NCBI GenBank assembly: GCA_963772825.1
Contig: CAVYYX010000014.1
Span: forward strand, 1 to 64,000
Direction of reading: 5' to 3'
From: Desertimonas sp963772825
Lineage (GTDB): Bacteria; Actinomycetota; Acidimicrobiia; Acidimicrobiales; Ilumatobacteraceae
DNA: 64,000 nucleotides
Shown: in pieces, positions 1 through 10,628 of the stretch
How the letters are laid out: every line of letters begins with the position of its first letter
How positions within the stretch are numbered: position 1 is the first letter of the stretch
Made by a program: the position numbers and the translations under genes
Notes under the pieces: model-generated
The model's database searches: none
What the model was told of the DNA's origin: nothing
Seen by the model: the letters and a program-made list of their open reading frames with translations, nothing else

Positions 1-1
1 A

Positions 2-469
2 CGCCTGGCCGATCTGCTCAGCGGCGAACCGATCCTGCTACCAGTGCCCGGAGTCGTCGGGTCTCCAGAGGCCCGCGTATTCCTCGCAGGAGACGAACAC
101 GTCCAACGCGTGCTGAAGCTGTTCCCCGACATCACCGTTGCCCTCGTCGGCATCGGGACCGCGCAGCCATCCCCATTGCTTGCCCGCAGCGGCAACGTCT
201 TCTCCGACGACGAGCTCACCGTCGTCACACGAGCCGGAGGTGTCGGGGACATCTGTCTGCGCTTCTTCGACCAGCACGGCCAACCGACGACAACCGAGCT
301 CGACGGACGCGTCATCGGCCTGACGCTCGACCAGCTCCAACAGATACCCCGTTCGATCGCGGTCGCCGGCGGTGAACGCAAGACGACAGCAATCAAGGGT
401 GCCCTGACCGGAAACCTCGTCAGTCACCTCATCACCGACCGAGCCACCGCGACTCGGCTCCTCGATTGA
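2..469 (+). CDS. SorC-family sugar-responsive transcriptional regulator, C-terminal part (5' end outside window)
   Basis: The reading frame is open from base 2 to TGA at 467-469 and gives about 155 residues with no start, so the N-terminal HTH lies upstream of the window. Visible sequence fits the SorC/DeoR-type effector-binding domain, a Rossmann-like sugar-phosphate sensor: PGVVGSPE near residue 16, VALVGIGT, GGVGDICLRFFD, and a terminal AVAGGERKTTAIKGAL stretch. In this family the domain senses a phosphorylated sugar and switches DNA binding. The stop overlaps the start of the nucleoside-hydrolase relative, so the two are probably co-transcribed. The convergent neighbour is the carbohydrate operon at 1546-10574, which is its likely target. 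That link is inference from position only. Confidence 0.8.
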   Translation, partial: RLADLLSGEPILLPVPGVVGSPEARVFLAGDEHVQRVLKLFPDITVALVGIGTAQPSPLLARSGNVFSDDELTVVTRAGGVGDICLRFFDQHGQPTTTELDGRVIGLTLDQLQQIPRSIAVAGGERKTTAIKGALTGNLVSHLITDRATATRLLD

Positions 470-1458
470 CCCGGTCCGATGGCATGACCAACGAGAGCTG
501 GCCAGTCGAACGCATCGCACCACGATCCCGCGTGATCACCGACAACGACTACGGCGGCGACCCCGACGGACTCATCGAGCTGGCCCAACTCCTGCTCAGT
601 CCGAGCGTCGAAGTGACCGCCGTGATCGGCTCCCAGGCGCGCGGAGGAGACGGTCGGGACGCAACGCCGGAACGAGCAGTCGGCGAAGCCCAAACGATCG
701 TTGGACTCACCGGGCGCACCGGTGACTTCCCCGTACTCGCCGGCTCAACCGGTGCCCTCGACGATCACGCCACGCCCATCGCAAGTACCGCCGTCGACTC
801 CATCATCGCTGCCGCGCTGCGCGAGGACACCAGCCTTCCCCTCTATGTGACCTGCGGCGCGGGCCTCACTCAGATTGCCAGCGCCTGGCTCACCGAACCA
901 CGAATCGGACCACGAGTGACGCTGGTCTGGATCGGTGGAAGCGAACACCAGGGACATCGTGAACGCCCACCCGAACAGGGAGCGATGGAATACAACCTCG
1001 AGATCGACCCCATCGCTGCACAGGTCGTGTTCAACGATTCGGACATCGCGATCTGGCAAGTCCCGAGAAACCTGTACCGCACCGTGATGGCGTCTCGCGC
1101 CGAGGTGCTCGCAAGGATGGCGCCGCACGGAGCGCTCGGCCGCCACCTGTTCCAGTCGCTCGGAGCGACCGCCAGCATGGCGGCTGAACACGGAGTGCAC
1201 CTTGGCGAGACGTACATCCTCGGCGACAGCCCGCTCGTGCTGTTGACCGCCCTTCAGTCTTCCTTCCATCCCGACAGCGCCTCAAGCGCCCACGTGACAA
1301 TGCCGTGCCCACGAATTCGTGACTCCGGTGAATACGCGGCCAACCCGAACGGCCGCCCCATCAGGGTGTACACGAACGTGGACTCGCGTCTGCTCCTCGA
1401 AGATCTGTACGCCAAACTGGCTCTCCACGCCGGCCAATCCGAGTCTGCCGATCGATAA
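466..1458 (+). CDS. Nucleoside hydrolase family protein
   Basis: This 330-residue protein is related to inosine/uridine-preferring nucleoside hydrolases, which split N-ribosidic bonds to base and sugar. The N-terminal metal-binding cluster is visible as ITDNDYGGDPDG (Asp 26, 28, 32 and 34). A second family signature, MEYNLEIDP near residues 174-182, matches the usual EFN-x-x-x-DP segment. The cluster differs from the canonical DTDPGIDD, so the substrate may not be a normal ribonucleoside. I chose TTG at 466, which overlaps the upstream stop as TTGA, matching the coupling used elsewhere in this window; ATG at 484 is a good alternative. No signal peptide is seen. It could release the sugar used by the convergent operon, but this is unproven. 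Confidence 0.75.
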   Translation: MTRSDGMTNESWPVERIAPRSRVITDNDYGGDPDGLIELAQLLLSPSVEVTAVIGSQARGGDGRDATPERAVGEAQTIVGLTGRTGDFPVLAGSTGALDDHATPIASTAVDSIIAAALREDTSLPLYVTCGAGLTQIASAWLTEPRIGPRVTLVWIGGSEHQGHRERPPEQGAMEYNLEIDPIAAQVVFNDSDIAIWQVPRNLYRTVMASRAEVLARMAPHGALGRHLFQSLGATASMAAEHGVHLGETYILGDSPLVLLTALQSSFHPDSASSAHVTMPCPRIRDSGEYAANPNGRPIRVYTNVDSRLLLEDLYAKLALHAGQSESADR

Positions 1459-1545
1459 CCGTGCTGGCTGGGCCACATCGCAACGCCACGGCCGCTCACG
1501 TCGCGGCCAATGAGCGCATCCTCCTTGACGACGTCTCTTGCCGTC

Positions 1546-2526
1546 CTACATCGACGAGAACAGGGCTTGGCGCACGAGCCGGTGGGCGCGCACCGCATCG
1601 TGGGCGGCCTGCGCCTCCTGAAGCGCCTCGACGTCGAGGGCGTCGAGGGCACCATCGACGGCCTTGAGGAACTCGATCGCCGCACGTGCCGCCTCGACGC
1701 TGTCCTCGCGGAACGGGAACTGGTCGAGCTGCCAGACGCCCTCCCACCCGTTCTTGCGCAACGTGTAGAAGAACTCGAACAACTCGATCGGGTGAACGGT
1801 GCCGGCGATGAGGTCGTCGTCCCAGCCGCGTAGGTTGTCGTTGACGTCCATGCCGAACAGGCGGCCGTAGTCGATCGCCAGTTGGGCGGCATCGGCGGGT
1901 GATTCGCCGCCGTAGAGCGAATGGCCGAAGTCGAGCAGGATGCCGACGTTCGGCAGGCCGAGCTTCTCGATGCCGAGCAACGTGCGGGCGACCGAATCGA
2001 AGCTCATCTTCACCCGCGGCTCACGCGGCTTGTACTCGATCACGAACTTCAAGTCGGTGTGTTGCGACGCCAGCTCACCGACGCCGTCGAGCGAGTGCTG
2101 CCAGAGCGTGTGGTGGTCGACCTGGAACGGGTAGTCCCAGCCGTCCTGGCCTGGCCACAGCTTGACGTACTGGGCGCCGAAGTGGCGCACCATTCCGGCC
2201 GCCTCGTTGACGAGTTCGATCGCCCGACGGCGCACTCCTGAGTCGGGGTTCGTGAACGCCCCCTTGGCGAACACTCGCGTGTAGATCTCCGGCGTGATCC
2301 CGATGACTCCGAGGTTGTTGCGGGCGAGCGCCTCGTCGACGTCGGCGAGCTCGACACCTGCTCCGAAGAACGGGAAGTTGAGGTCGACGACGGACAGGTC
2401 GCCGACCTGCCCGGCAAGGTCGATCGCCTCGACGATGGTGCGCGGCGGCGCGTAGCCGTCGGTGGCGTAGCGGTCGACGTAGGCGGCGAAGTGCCAGATG
2501 CCGGCTCCGAACACGGGCGTTGACAT
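1546..2526 (-). CDS. Xylose-isomerase-like TIM-barrel sugar isomerase/epimerase
   Basis: This 326-residue protein belongs to the AP-endonuclease-2/xylose-isomerase-like TIM-barrel superfamily. The acidic and histidine metal ligands typical of the fold are recognisable: E164 in VIEYKPREP, D199 and H202 in LLDFGHS, and D227/D230 in GMDVNDN. Enzymes of this type interconvert aldoses and ketoses, or epimerise them, using a divalent metal. It is the last gene of the minus-strand carbohydrate operon, after the importer, FGGY kinase and split transketolase, so it likely makes the ketose that the kinase phosphorylates. The exact sugar cannot be read from sequence. ATG at 2526 is preceded by GGAGG-like sequence. 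D-apiose isomerase is one candidate role. Confidence 0.78.
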   Translation of the reverse strand: MSTPVFGAGIWHFAAYVDRYATDGYAPPRTIVEAIDLAGQVGDLSVVDLNFPFFGAGVELADVDEALARNNLGVIGITPEIYTRVFAKGAFTNPDSGVRRRAIELVNEAAGMVRHFGAQYVKLWPGQDGWDYPFQVDHHTLWQHSLDGVGELASQHTDLKFVIEYKPREPRVKMSFDSVARTLLGIEKLGLPNVGILLDFGHSLYGGESPADAAQLAIDYGRLFGMDVNDNLRGWDDDLIAGTVHPIELFEFFYTLRKNGWEGVWQLDQFPFREDSVEAARAAIEFLKAVDGALDALDVEALQEAQAAHDAVRAHRLVRQALFSSM

Positions 2527-2570
2527 GGCTGGAATCCTCCTCTGAAGTGGGCGGACACGGTGCGTGTGGG

Positions 2571-2600
2571 CCGGCCGAGGGGATCGCTCCCCTCGGCCGG
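2571..2600 (-). terminator. Perfect 12-bp stem-loop between binding-protein gene and isomerase gene
   Basis: CCGGCCGAGGGG (2571-2582) pairs perfectly with 2589-2600 around a six-base loop. It lies just after the expected stop of the binding-protein gene (2609) and 44 bases before the isomerase start. There is no clear U-tract, so it may be a partial terminator or an mRNA-stabilising hairpin. Such hairpins behind binding-protein genes often keep their message more abundant than that of neighbouring genes. Confidence 0.6.
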
Positions 2601-2608
2601 CGCGGGGT

Positions 2609-3716
2609 TCAGCCCTCGGTGGTCGCGGACGCTCGAGTCGTCGGCAGACTCGGTGGTCGCTGCGGAGTCCGACGGTGTTGAACCTCCCGACTCTGTCGTC
2701 ACAACTGATTCCGACGGTGTCGAGCCTTCCGACTCCCCGTCGAGCGCGAACAGGGTGTACTGGTCGGCGTTCTCGGCCGTGATGAGGATGCAGTCGATCG
2801 ACTGCTTCTCGGGTACGTCGAGCGCGCCGGTGCTGATCAGCTCGTGGGCCTGCTGCACCGCCAACTCCGAGATCAGCACGGCCGGCTGCAGGCCGGTGGC
2901 GAGCAGCTTGCCGTCCTTGATTGCCTGCACGGCGTCGGGGCTGCCGTCGAAGCCGGCGATCGTGATCTGGTCGAGGAGACCAGCGGCCTCGACGGCGGCG
3001 ACGGCGCCGAGTGCCATCGTGTCGTTGCCGGCGATGATTCCGTTGACGTCGGGGTGCTGCTGGAGCAGCGTCTCAACCTTGGTGAAGGCCTCGTCCTGGC
3101 TCCAGTTCGCGGTCTCCTGAGCGACCCGCTCGAGGTCCGGGTACTGATCGAGCACACTGGCGACGGCCGCCGACCGAACGCCTGCGTTCGTATCTGACTC
3201 CTTGCCGGTGAGCTCGATGTACGTTCCCTCACCGCCGAGCGCGGTGGCGAATTCCTGCGCTACCGCGGACATGCCCTGGGCGTTGTTGGCGACGATCTGG
3301 GCGGTCGCGATGCCGGTTGCGTTGATCTCGCGGTCGATCAGGAACACCGGAATGCCCGCGTCGGCGGCGCGCTGGACCGGAGCGATCGAGGCGTCGGCGC
3401 CGGCGTTGTCGAGGATGATCGCAGCGGCGTCTTGGTTGATCGCGGCGTCGATCAGCTCGCTTTGTCGGTTCGGGTCGTCGTCGTGGGTCGACACGCTCGT
3501 TTCGTACCCGAGTGCCTCGGCCTGTGCCTGAGCAGCGTCGGCCTCAGCCTTGAAGAACGGATTGTCGTGGGCTGGAGTGATGATGGCGATCAGGCCCTCG
3601 CCCGCCGCAGGCTCGGTCGTCGCCTCGGCGAGACCGGACCCAGACAAGGCCAGAGCGAGTCCGGCTGTGGCGACAGCGAGTCGGCGCCGGCCGCTTCTCG
3701 TGCGGATGTTCAACAT
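2609..3716 (-). CDS. Ribose-type sugar ABC transporter substrate-binding protein, frameshifted in its C-terminal tail
   Basis: This is a periplasmic-binding-protein type 1 sugar receptor (RbsB-like). A signal peptide covers roughly residues 1-33 (twin-arginine-rich start, then a hydrophobic AVATAGLALALSG core). The mature domain starts with GLIAIITPAHDNPFFK and contains GNDTMALGAV and IAGFDGSPDAV. It captures a sugar for the permease and ATPase encoded just upstream in transcription order. As given, the frame has no stop until 2049, deep inside the isomerase gene. One base fewer around 2625-2640 would restore an ending ATTEG and a TGA at 2609-2611, giving about 368 residues. The tail is rich in Ser/Thr/Glu and made of 14-residue repeats. 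I treat the long overlap as an artefact or a frameshift mutation. Confidence 0.8.
2647..2730 (-). repeat. Two 42-bp direct repeats in the binding-protein tail
   Basis: Copies start at 2647 and 2689 with a third partial start at 2731, an exact 42-bp period with imperfect identity. They encode 14-residue Ser/Thr/Glu-rich units such as GSTPSES and GSTPSDS. The array looks like slippage-prone linker sequence, and the apparent frameshift in this gene lies right beside it. Confidence 0.7.
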
Positions 3717-3764
3717 GGTGGTGATTCCCCCTTGTGGTGGTGGTTGTGGAGATCTCGAACCCGG

Positions 3765-4882
3765 TTACATGGGCGCCGGGGCTGGCGCGACGCCGGCAGC
3801 GCGCACCGCCATCGCCGCTGCTTGAGCGCGCTTCATGCGCTCTTGGGCCTGGTCGATCATCACGGCGAGGACGATCACCGCGCCCTTGATGACGAGTTGC
3901 CAGAACGAGCTGACACCGACGAGCACCAGGCCGTCGGATAGGAATCCGATGACGAGGGCGCCGATCAGCACGCCTTGGACGGTGCCGCGCCCGCCGGAGA
4001 GCGACGCCCCGCCGATGACGACGGCGGCGATCGCGTTGAGCTCGAACGACTCACCCAGCGAGGGTGGAGCGCTGTCGAGCTCCGACGCCATGATCAGACC
4101 CGCCGTCGCGGCGCAGAATCCCGAGATCATGTAGACGTATCGAGTGACCCGCCTCACCGGTACGCCGGCGAGTTTGGCGGCGTTCTCGTTGCCGCCCGAC
4201 GCATACAGCCAGCGCCCAAACGGCGTCTTGCGCAGCACGACGGCGATCACGATCGCGAACACGACCATGATCCAGATGCCCATCGGCAGCTCGAGAATCC
4301 GACCGCCGCCGATCCTGGGGAATCCGGTGTTGCCCAGTTCGGGTTCACCACGCAGGATCGACTCGGTCTCGCCGTCCGTGATCAACAGGGCGGCCCCGCG
4401 CGCCATGTACAAGGTGCCGAGTGTGGCGATGAAGGGAGCGACACTGAAGCGCGTGACGAGTAGGCCGTTGACGACGCCGACGAACGTGCCGACGAGCAGC
4501 GACACGATGACGATCACCCACACCGGCGGAAACAGGATGACGTCGAACATGCCGATCTCGACGCCCTTGAGCAGCTGCGCGGCGACGACTCCGGACAGAC
4601 CGACGATCGAGCCGACGGACAGGTCGATGCCACCCTTCAAGATCACGAGCAGCATCCCCAGCGCCAGGATGGCGTTGATCGCGACGTGCTTCGTCATCGT
4701 GATCAGGTTCGACGAGCTGAGGTACGTGTCGGTCTGCAACGCGAACACGATGATCAGGAAGATCAGGGCGATGAATGCGCTGCCGCGGAGCAGCAGTTGC
4801 AAGACGTCGAACCGGCTCGGAAGCCGGCTGGTGCTGCCGCCGACGGCGGTCGTTTGCGGCGCCGGCCGCTCGAGCGTGGTGT

Positions 4883-4886
<4 letters not shown>
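3765..4886 (-). CDS. Sugar ABC transporter permease, RbsC type
   Basis: This 373-residue integral membrane protein has about eight to ten hydrophobic segments beginning near residue 30 and fits the BPD_transp_2 (ribose/xylose/galactoside) permease family. Family landmarks include NAILALGMLLVILKGGIDLSVGS near residues 90-112 and the conserved NAIAAVVIGGASLSGGRGTVQG loop near residues 285-305. It forms the transmembrane channel for the sugar delivered by the binding protein at 2609-3716. ATG at 4886 overlaps the ATPase stop as ATGA, so the two are translationally coupled. The C-terminus is Ala/Arg/Met rich and probably cytoplasmic. Confidence 0.9.
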
Positions 4887-6486
<1,600 letters not shown>

Positions 6487-6490
<4 letters not shown>

Positions 6491-7209
6491 TCGACCTCCA
6501 GTTCGACTGGGACGATCGAAACCAGCCCGGTCGTCGTGGCCGTGAAGGCACCGGTAAACGTCACTGCCGAACCCTCGATGGTTTCCAGGTCGATCTCGCC
6601 CAGTGGGTCGACCTTGACCCGGTTGTTCAGCTCGTTGGCGACGTTCTGGTACTCGAGCTGGTTGATGAAGTCGTCGAACGTGATGAGTCCGCTGGCGTCG
6701 CGCAACGCCGTGCCGGTGATCGCCGGGCCGACCTGGAGGACGACCTCGAAGTCGCCGCTGACACCGTCGACGGTGACCGGCACGACGACACCGTCGACCG
6801 GTCCGGCGACGCCGGTGCCAGTGACCGCGAAGCTGTAGGCACTGCCGGCTCCCGGTGACGTGCCGTACTGTTCGTTGGCGGCATCGGCATCCGCGTCGAG
6901 CGCGGCGAGGACCGTGCCAAGGTCGGTGGCGTCGTCCGTCAAGGCGGGCAGAATCTCGCTCTCCCACCGCTCGTCGACATACGCCGCCGGCCCGGTCGCC
7001 ACCTCGCCCTCGGCCGAGTCCTCGTTCGTGCTCACCCGCTCGGTCGTCAGCCCGGCGGCGACGAGGAAGACGACGAGCAGGCCCGTCCAGACCATCCACG
7101 GTCGGAGACGGGATGTCGGACGGGCCCCGGCTGCCGTGCTGGCAGCGCCGATCCGCTGTGCGGGATCGGGAGTGGGGGCGGCCTCGCCGGTCGTGGCGGT
7201 CTCGGTCAC
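6487..7209 (-). CDS. DUF2291-family membrane-anchored protein of a sugar-import operon
   Basis: This 240-residue protein has a short cytoplasmic N-terminus, one hydrophobic segment (about residues 38-56, MVWTGLLVVFLVAAGL) and an extracytoplasmic domain beginning with AYVDERWESEILPAL, which resembles the DUF2291 family. DUF2291 proteins recur beside ribose-type ABC importers, usually as lipoproteins; this one lacks a lipobox cysteine and seems anchored by its helix. The molecular role is not established. GTG at 7209 overlaps the kinase stop (GTGA), and its own stop overlaps the ATPase start, so it sits mid-operon. An accessory role in substrate capture or importer assembly is inference. Confidence 0.7.
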
Positions 7210-8696
7210 GTCGATCCCCCTTGGGCAGCCGGGGTGGTCCGGGCGCGGGCGAGCGCGTCCGCCCAGACACGTCGTCGCCGTCTCGCGTCGGCCGCGCTGC
7301 CGGGTTCGAATCGGGCGCCGACCGAACTGAGCGGGTCGGCAGACGCCGGGCGAGTGCCGACGCTCGTGGCCGCGAGGTCGGCGACGCCGAGCGCCGAGAG
7401 GTCCGCTGCTGCGGAACGCACGACAGCGCGCTGGCTCGTGTCGGCCTGCAACTGCATCAACCAGTCGTTGGCGCTCGGCCCACCGTCCGCGGCGATGGTC
7501 TCGACGTCGGTCCCGGTTGCGGTGACGACCGCTTCGACGACGTCCTCGATCTGCTGGGCGATCGATTCGAACGCCGCCCGGGCAAGGTCGACGCGCCCCG
7601 TGGCGAGATCGAGGTTGGCGATCAGACCGCGCGCCGCCGGGTCCCACCACGGCGCACCGAGGCCAGAGAAGGCGGGGACGACGGTCACCTCGGACGGTGT
7701 GGTGACAGTCGCCGCGAGCTCGTGGAGTTCGCCCGGAGTGCAGCCGAGCAGCTCGGCCATCCACCGGACGGTTGCTCCGGTGGCGAGGATGTTGCCCTCG
7801 AGTGCGTAGGACGTCGTGCCGATCTGCCAGGCGATCGTCTCGACGAGGCCCGTGTCGGTGGAGCCACTGACGCCGTCGGACAGGGCCATGATCGAGCTGC
7901 CCGTTCCGTACGTGGCCTTGATGCGGCCGGGCGTGCGGATGCCGTGTGCGTAGGTGGCGGCATGCGAGTCGGCCAGCACGGCGGCCACCGGCACGCCGGC
8001 GAGCGGCCCAGCGGTGATCGTGACCGGCGCGTCGGACGCGACGACCTCGGGCAGGGTGGCGGTCGGAACGCCGAACAACTCGCAGAGACGCTCCGACCAC
8101 CGCACCGACGCGAGATCGAGCAGCTGGGTGCGACTGGCGTTGCCGGCCTCGACGCGATGGTGTCCGGTCAGTGCGGCGAGGATCCAGGCATCGACGGTGC
8201 CGACGGCGATCTCGCCGTTGCGGCTGCGGCGACGATCGGGATCGATCGCGTCGAGCAACCATCCGAACTTGAGCGCCGAGAACATCGGATCGAGGGGTAG
8301 ACCGGTGATCGATCGCACTTCTTCGGCAACTCCATCGGCGGTCAGCCTTGCGGCGACATCCTGGGTGCGGCGGTCCTGCCAGCCGAGCACCGGCCCGAGC
8401 GCCTTGCCCGACGCTCGTTCCCACACGATCGCCGACTCACGCTGGGCGCTGACACCGAGGGCGACAACGGCGCCGTCGCGGGCATCGTCGAGGCCATCCA
8501 CGATCTCGGCGATGGCGGTGAACACGGACGTCTCGAGTTGCTCGGGGTCCTGCTCCACCCAGCCTGGTTGCGGATACGTCACATCGACAGGCACCGAGGC
8601 ACGGCGCAGGACCGTGCCGGCGGTGTCAACAAGCACGGCTTTCGTCGAGCTCGTGCCCTGGTCGACCCCGACGACCAGCGGGGCACGTTCAGCCAC
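7206..8696 (-). CDS. FGGY-family carbohydrate kinase
   Basis: This 496-residue protein has the two-domain FGGY sugar-kinase layout. The phosphate-1 loop is GVDQGTSSTKAVL (residues 9-21), followed by QPGWVEQDP. The second-domain signatures include KATYGTGSSIMAL and FSGLGAPWWDPAARG near residues 335-350. Family members phosphorylate ketoses or polyols such as xylulose, ribulose, erythritol or apulose with ATP. The gene lies between the transketolase subunits and the importer, so it likely makes the ketose phosphate that the transketolase cleaves. GTG at 8696 overlaps the previous gene by 8 bp. Substrate assignment would need comparison with characterised D-apulose kinases and xylulokinases. Confidence 0.88.
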   Translation of the reverse strand: MAERAPLVVGVDQGTSSTKAVLVDTAGTVLRRASVPVDVTYPQPGWVEQDPEQLETSVFTAIAEIVDGLDDARDGAVVALGVSAQRESAIVWERASGKALGPVLGWQDRRTQDVAARLTADGVAEEVRSITGLPLDPMFSALKFGWLLDAIDPDRRRSRNGEIAVGTVDAWILAALTGHHRVEAGNASRTQLLDLASVRWSERLCELFGVPTATLPEVVASDAPVTITAGPLAGVPVAAVLADSHAATYAHGIRTPGRIKATYGTGSSIMALSDGVSGSTDTGLVETIAWQIGTTSYALEGNILATGATVRWMAELLGCTPGELHELAATVTTPSEVTVVPAFSGLGAPWWDPAARGLIANLDLATGRVDLARAAFESIAQQIEDVVEAVVTATGTDVETIAADGGPSANDWLMQLQADTSQRAVVRSAAADLSALGVADLAATSVGTRPASADPLSSVGARFEPGSAADARRRRRVWADALARARTTPAAQGGST

Positions 8697-9681
8697 GGCC
8701 GAGTGCCTGCCGGACCGCTGCCGCGATCCCGTTGACCGTCAGACCGAAATATTCGAGCAGGAACGCCGTGTCTCCTGTTGGAGCGAACTCGCCGTCGATC
8801 CCGAGGCTGATGACCGGACGCCGCACATCGGCACCGAGCGCGGCCACGATCCCGGCCACCGCGGCGCCAAGGCCGCCGGACACGACAGCTTCCTCGGCGG
8901 TGACGATGCCGGCCGTCTCGGTCGCCGCTGCGATCACCGCGTCACGATCGAACGGAGCGATCCACGCAGCGTCGAGGACGCGGACGTCGATGCTCTCGGC
9001 GGCGAGATTGGTGGCGGCGGTGAGCGCCCGCGAGACCATCGTGCCGGCCGCGATCACCGTCGCGTCACTGCCGGCCCGGGCGGTGATCATCCGTCCTCGC
9101 TCGAACGCGCCATCGGGTGCACTCACGTCGGGCACCGGGAACCGGCCGACCCGGATGTACGTCGGTCGCGGGGCGGCGGCAACCAACTCGACCGCCCGGC
9201 GGGTCTGATGACGGTCCGCGGGAACCACGATGTCGAGGCCGGGCAGGGCGCGCAGCCACGACAGGTCTTCGATCGAATGGTGGGTCGGGCCGAGCTCGCC
9301 GTAGGCGAAGCCCGGGCTCATGCCGCAGAGGATCACGGCGTGCTGGCTATAGGCGACATCGGCTTTGATCTGCTCGAGACCCCGTCCGGTGAGGAAGGGT
9401 GCAGCGCCGCACACGAACGGGATGAAACCGGAGGCGGCCAGGCCGGCGCCGACACCGATCATGTTCTGCTCGGCAATCCCGACGTTGATCAGCCGATCGG
9501 GGAACTCGGCGCGGAAGGCGACCAGCTTGCTCGAACCGACCGAGTCGTTGCAGACGGCCACGATGCGCTTGTCGGCTCGGGCCATCTCGGTCAACGTCTC
9601 GGAGAACGCATCGCGGTTGTCGAAGGCAGGCGCCGCGATTGCGACGTCGGCGGTGCTCACTGTGTCGGTCGGGCTTGTCAT
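8689..9681 (-). CDS. Transketolase, C-terminal subunit (pyrimidine-binding plus C-terminal domain)
   Basis: This 330-residue protein is the second half of a split, two-subunit transketolase. The catalytic glutamate region of the pyrimidine-binding domain is clear: NVGIAEQNMIGVGAGLA with E71. It is followed by PTHHSIEDLSWLRALPG and the small C-terminal domain. Together with the N-terminal subunit it should form a thiamine-diphosphate enzyme that moves two-carbon units between ketose and aldose phosphates. ATG at 9681 overlaps the upstream subunit stop as ATGA, favouring stoichiometric translation. Dedicated split transketolases in import/kinase operons are known from D-apiose (AptAB) and sulfoquinovose (SqwGH) catabolism, so a specialised substrate is likelier than pentose-phosphate housekeeping. 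Confidence 0.88.
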   Translation of the reverse strand: MTSPTDTVSTADVAIAAPAFDNRDAFSETLTEMARADKRIVAVCNDSVGSSKLVAFRAEFPDRLINVGIAEQNMIGVGAGLAASGFIPFVCGAAPFLTGRGLEQIKADVAYSQHAVILCGMSPGFAYGELGPTHHSIEDLSWLRALPGLDIVVPADRHQTRRAVELVAAAPRPTYIRVGRFPVPDVSAPDGAFERGRMITARAGSDATVIAAGTMVSRALTAATNLAAESIDVRVLDAAWIAPFDRDAVIAAATETAGIVTAEEAVVSGGLGAAVAGIVAALGADVRRPVISLGIDGEFAPTGDTAFLLEYFGLTVNGIAAAVRQALGRG

Positions 9682-10574
9682 CGCAGTTCCGCCAAGGCCT
9701 GGGTGACCTGTTCGTCGCTCGGCACCTTGTGGTGCCACTCGACTCGATCTTCCATGAACGACACGCCTCGACCCTTGATCGTGTGGGCGATCACGCCGAC
9801 CGGGTGACCGGACGTCGATGGGCCGAACGCATCGATCAGGGCGGCGTAGTCGTGGCCGTCGACTTCGCGAACCTCCAACCCGAACGCTGCCAGCTTGTCG
9901 GCGAGTGGATCGAGCGCGTTCGTGCTCTCGGTGCGATCGCCCTGCTGCAGGCGATTGCGGTCGACGACGACGAACAGGTTGTCCAGGTGGGCGTGTCCGG
10001 CGGCCATCAGCGCCTCCCAGTTGCTGCCTTCCTGCAACTCGCCGTCTCCGACGATCACGAACACGCGAGACCGATTGCCGCGCAAGCGTTGGCCGAGTGC
10101 AGCTCCGACTGCGTACGGCAGACCATGGCCGAGCGGACCGGTGTTCGTCTCGACACCGGGAACCTTGGTGCGGTTCGGGTGGCCATTGAGTGCGGATAGC
10201 GGCTTCATAAACGTCGCGAGTTCGTCGGTAGAGAAATAGCCGCACATCGCCAGCGACGTGTACAGCGCGGCAGCGCAATGCCCCTTGGAGAGAACCAGTC
10301 GATCACGGTCTTCGCGGTCCGGGTCGGCGGGATCGATATCGAGCACCGCGTCATAGAGAGCCGTCAGGATGTCGGTGACCGACAAATCGCCGCCGATGTG
10401 GCCGAGGTGTGCGCCGGCGATCATCTCGATGATGTGTCGGCGCTTTTCCCGAGCCCGCCGCTCCAGCAGCAACGTCCGTCCGCTCGCCGACTCGGTGGAG
10501 AGCGAACGACGAAACTCACGCCATTGAGCGCCTCCCCGAGCGTCAAACTCCAGCATCATCGAATATCCATTCAC
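9678..10574 (-). CDS. Transketolase, N-terminal (ThDP/Mg-binding) subunit
   Basis: This 298-residue protein is the thiamine-diphosphate-binding half of a split transketolase. The ThDP motif starts at GDGELQEGSNWEAL (GDG at 176-178) and ends at DRN (about 205-207), the expected GDG-x(25-30)-N spacing. Other transketolase signatures are GHIGGDLSVTDIL, LVLSKGHCAAALY and the GPLGHGLPYAVGAALG substrate loop with its catalytic-site His. It is the first gene of the operon; GTG at 10574 gives the longest form, and ATG codons at 10559 and 10556 are alternatives. A promoter-like region with a palindrome lies about 30-55 bases upstream. Confidence 0.9.
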   Translation of the reverse strand: MNGYSMMLEFDARGGAQWREFRRSLSTESASGRTLLLERRAREKRRHIIEMIAGAHLGHIGGDLSVTDILTALYDAVLDIDPADPDREDRDRLVLSKGHCAAALYTSLAMCGYFSTDELATFMKPLSALNGHPNRTKVPGVETNTGPLGHGLPYAVGAALGQRLRGNRSRVFVIVGDGELQEGSNWEALMAAGHAHLDNLFVVVDRNRLQQGDRTESTNALDPLADKLAAFGLEVREVDGHDYAALIDAFGPSTSGHPVGVIAHTIKGRGVSFMEDRVEWHHKVPSDEQVTQALAELR

Positions 10575-10602
10575 TACTGAATATTCTCATCGCCTCGCCA
10601 GC

Positions 10603-10628
10603 ATTATGGATCGTTGCGCAACTGTCAA
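10603..10628 (-). promoter_or_regulatory. Probable promoter of the carbohydrate operon with an embedded palindromic operator
   Basis: On the minus strand a perfect TTGACA (10628-10623) is followed after 14-15 bases by CATAAT/ATAAT (10608-10603). The spacing is shorter than the ideal 17, so the -10 assignment is uncertain. Between the two boxes lies a perfect 10-bp palindrome, GTTGCGCAAC (10613-10622), placed where a repressor would block RNA polymerase. This is the most AT-rich stretch near the operon start. The SorC-type regulator at 2-469 is a candidate ligand, by position only. Confidence 0.5.

Noticed and set aside
2049..2608. In-frame extension of the sugar-binding protein to residue 555
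   Set aside because: It runs through the hairpin and antisense-free into the isomerase gene on the same strand in another frame; residues are Ser/Arg-rich nonsense and a restored frame gives a natural end at 2609.
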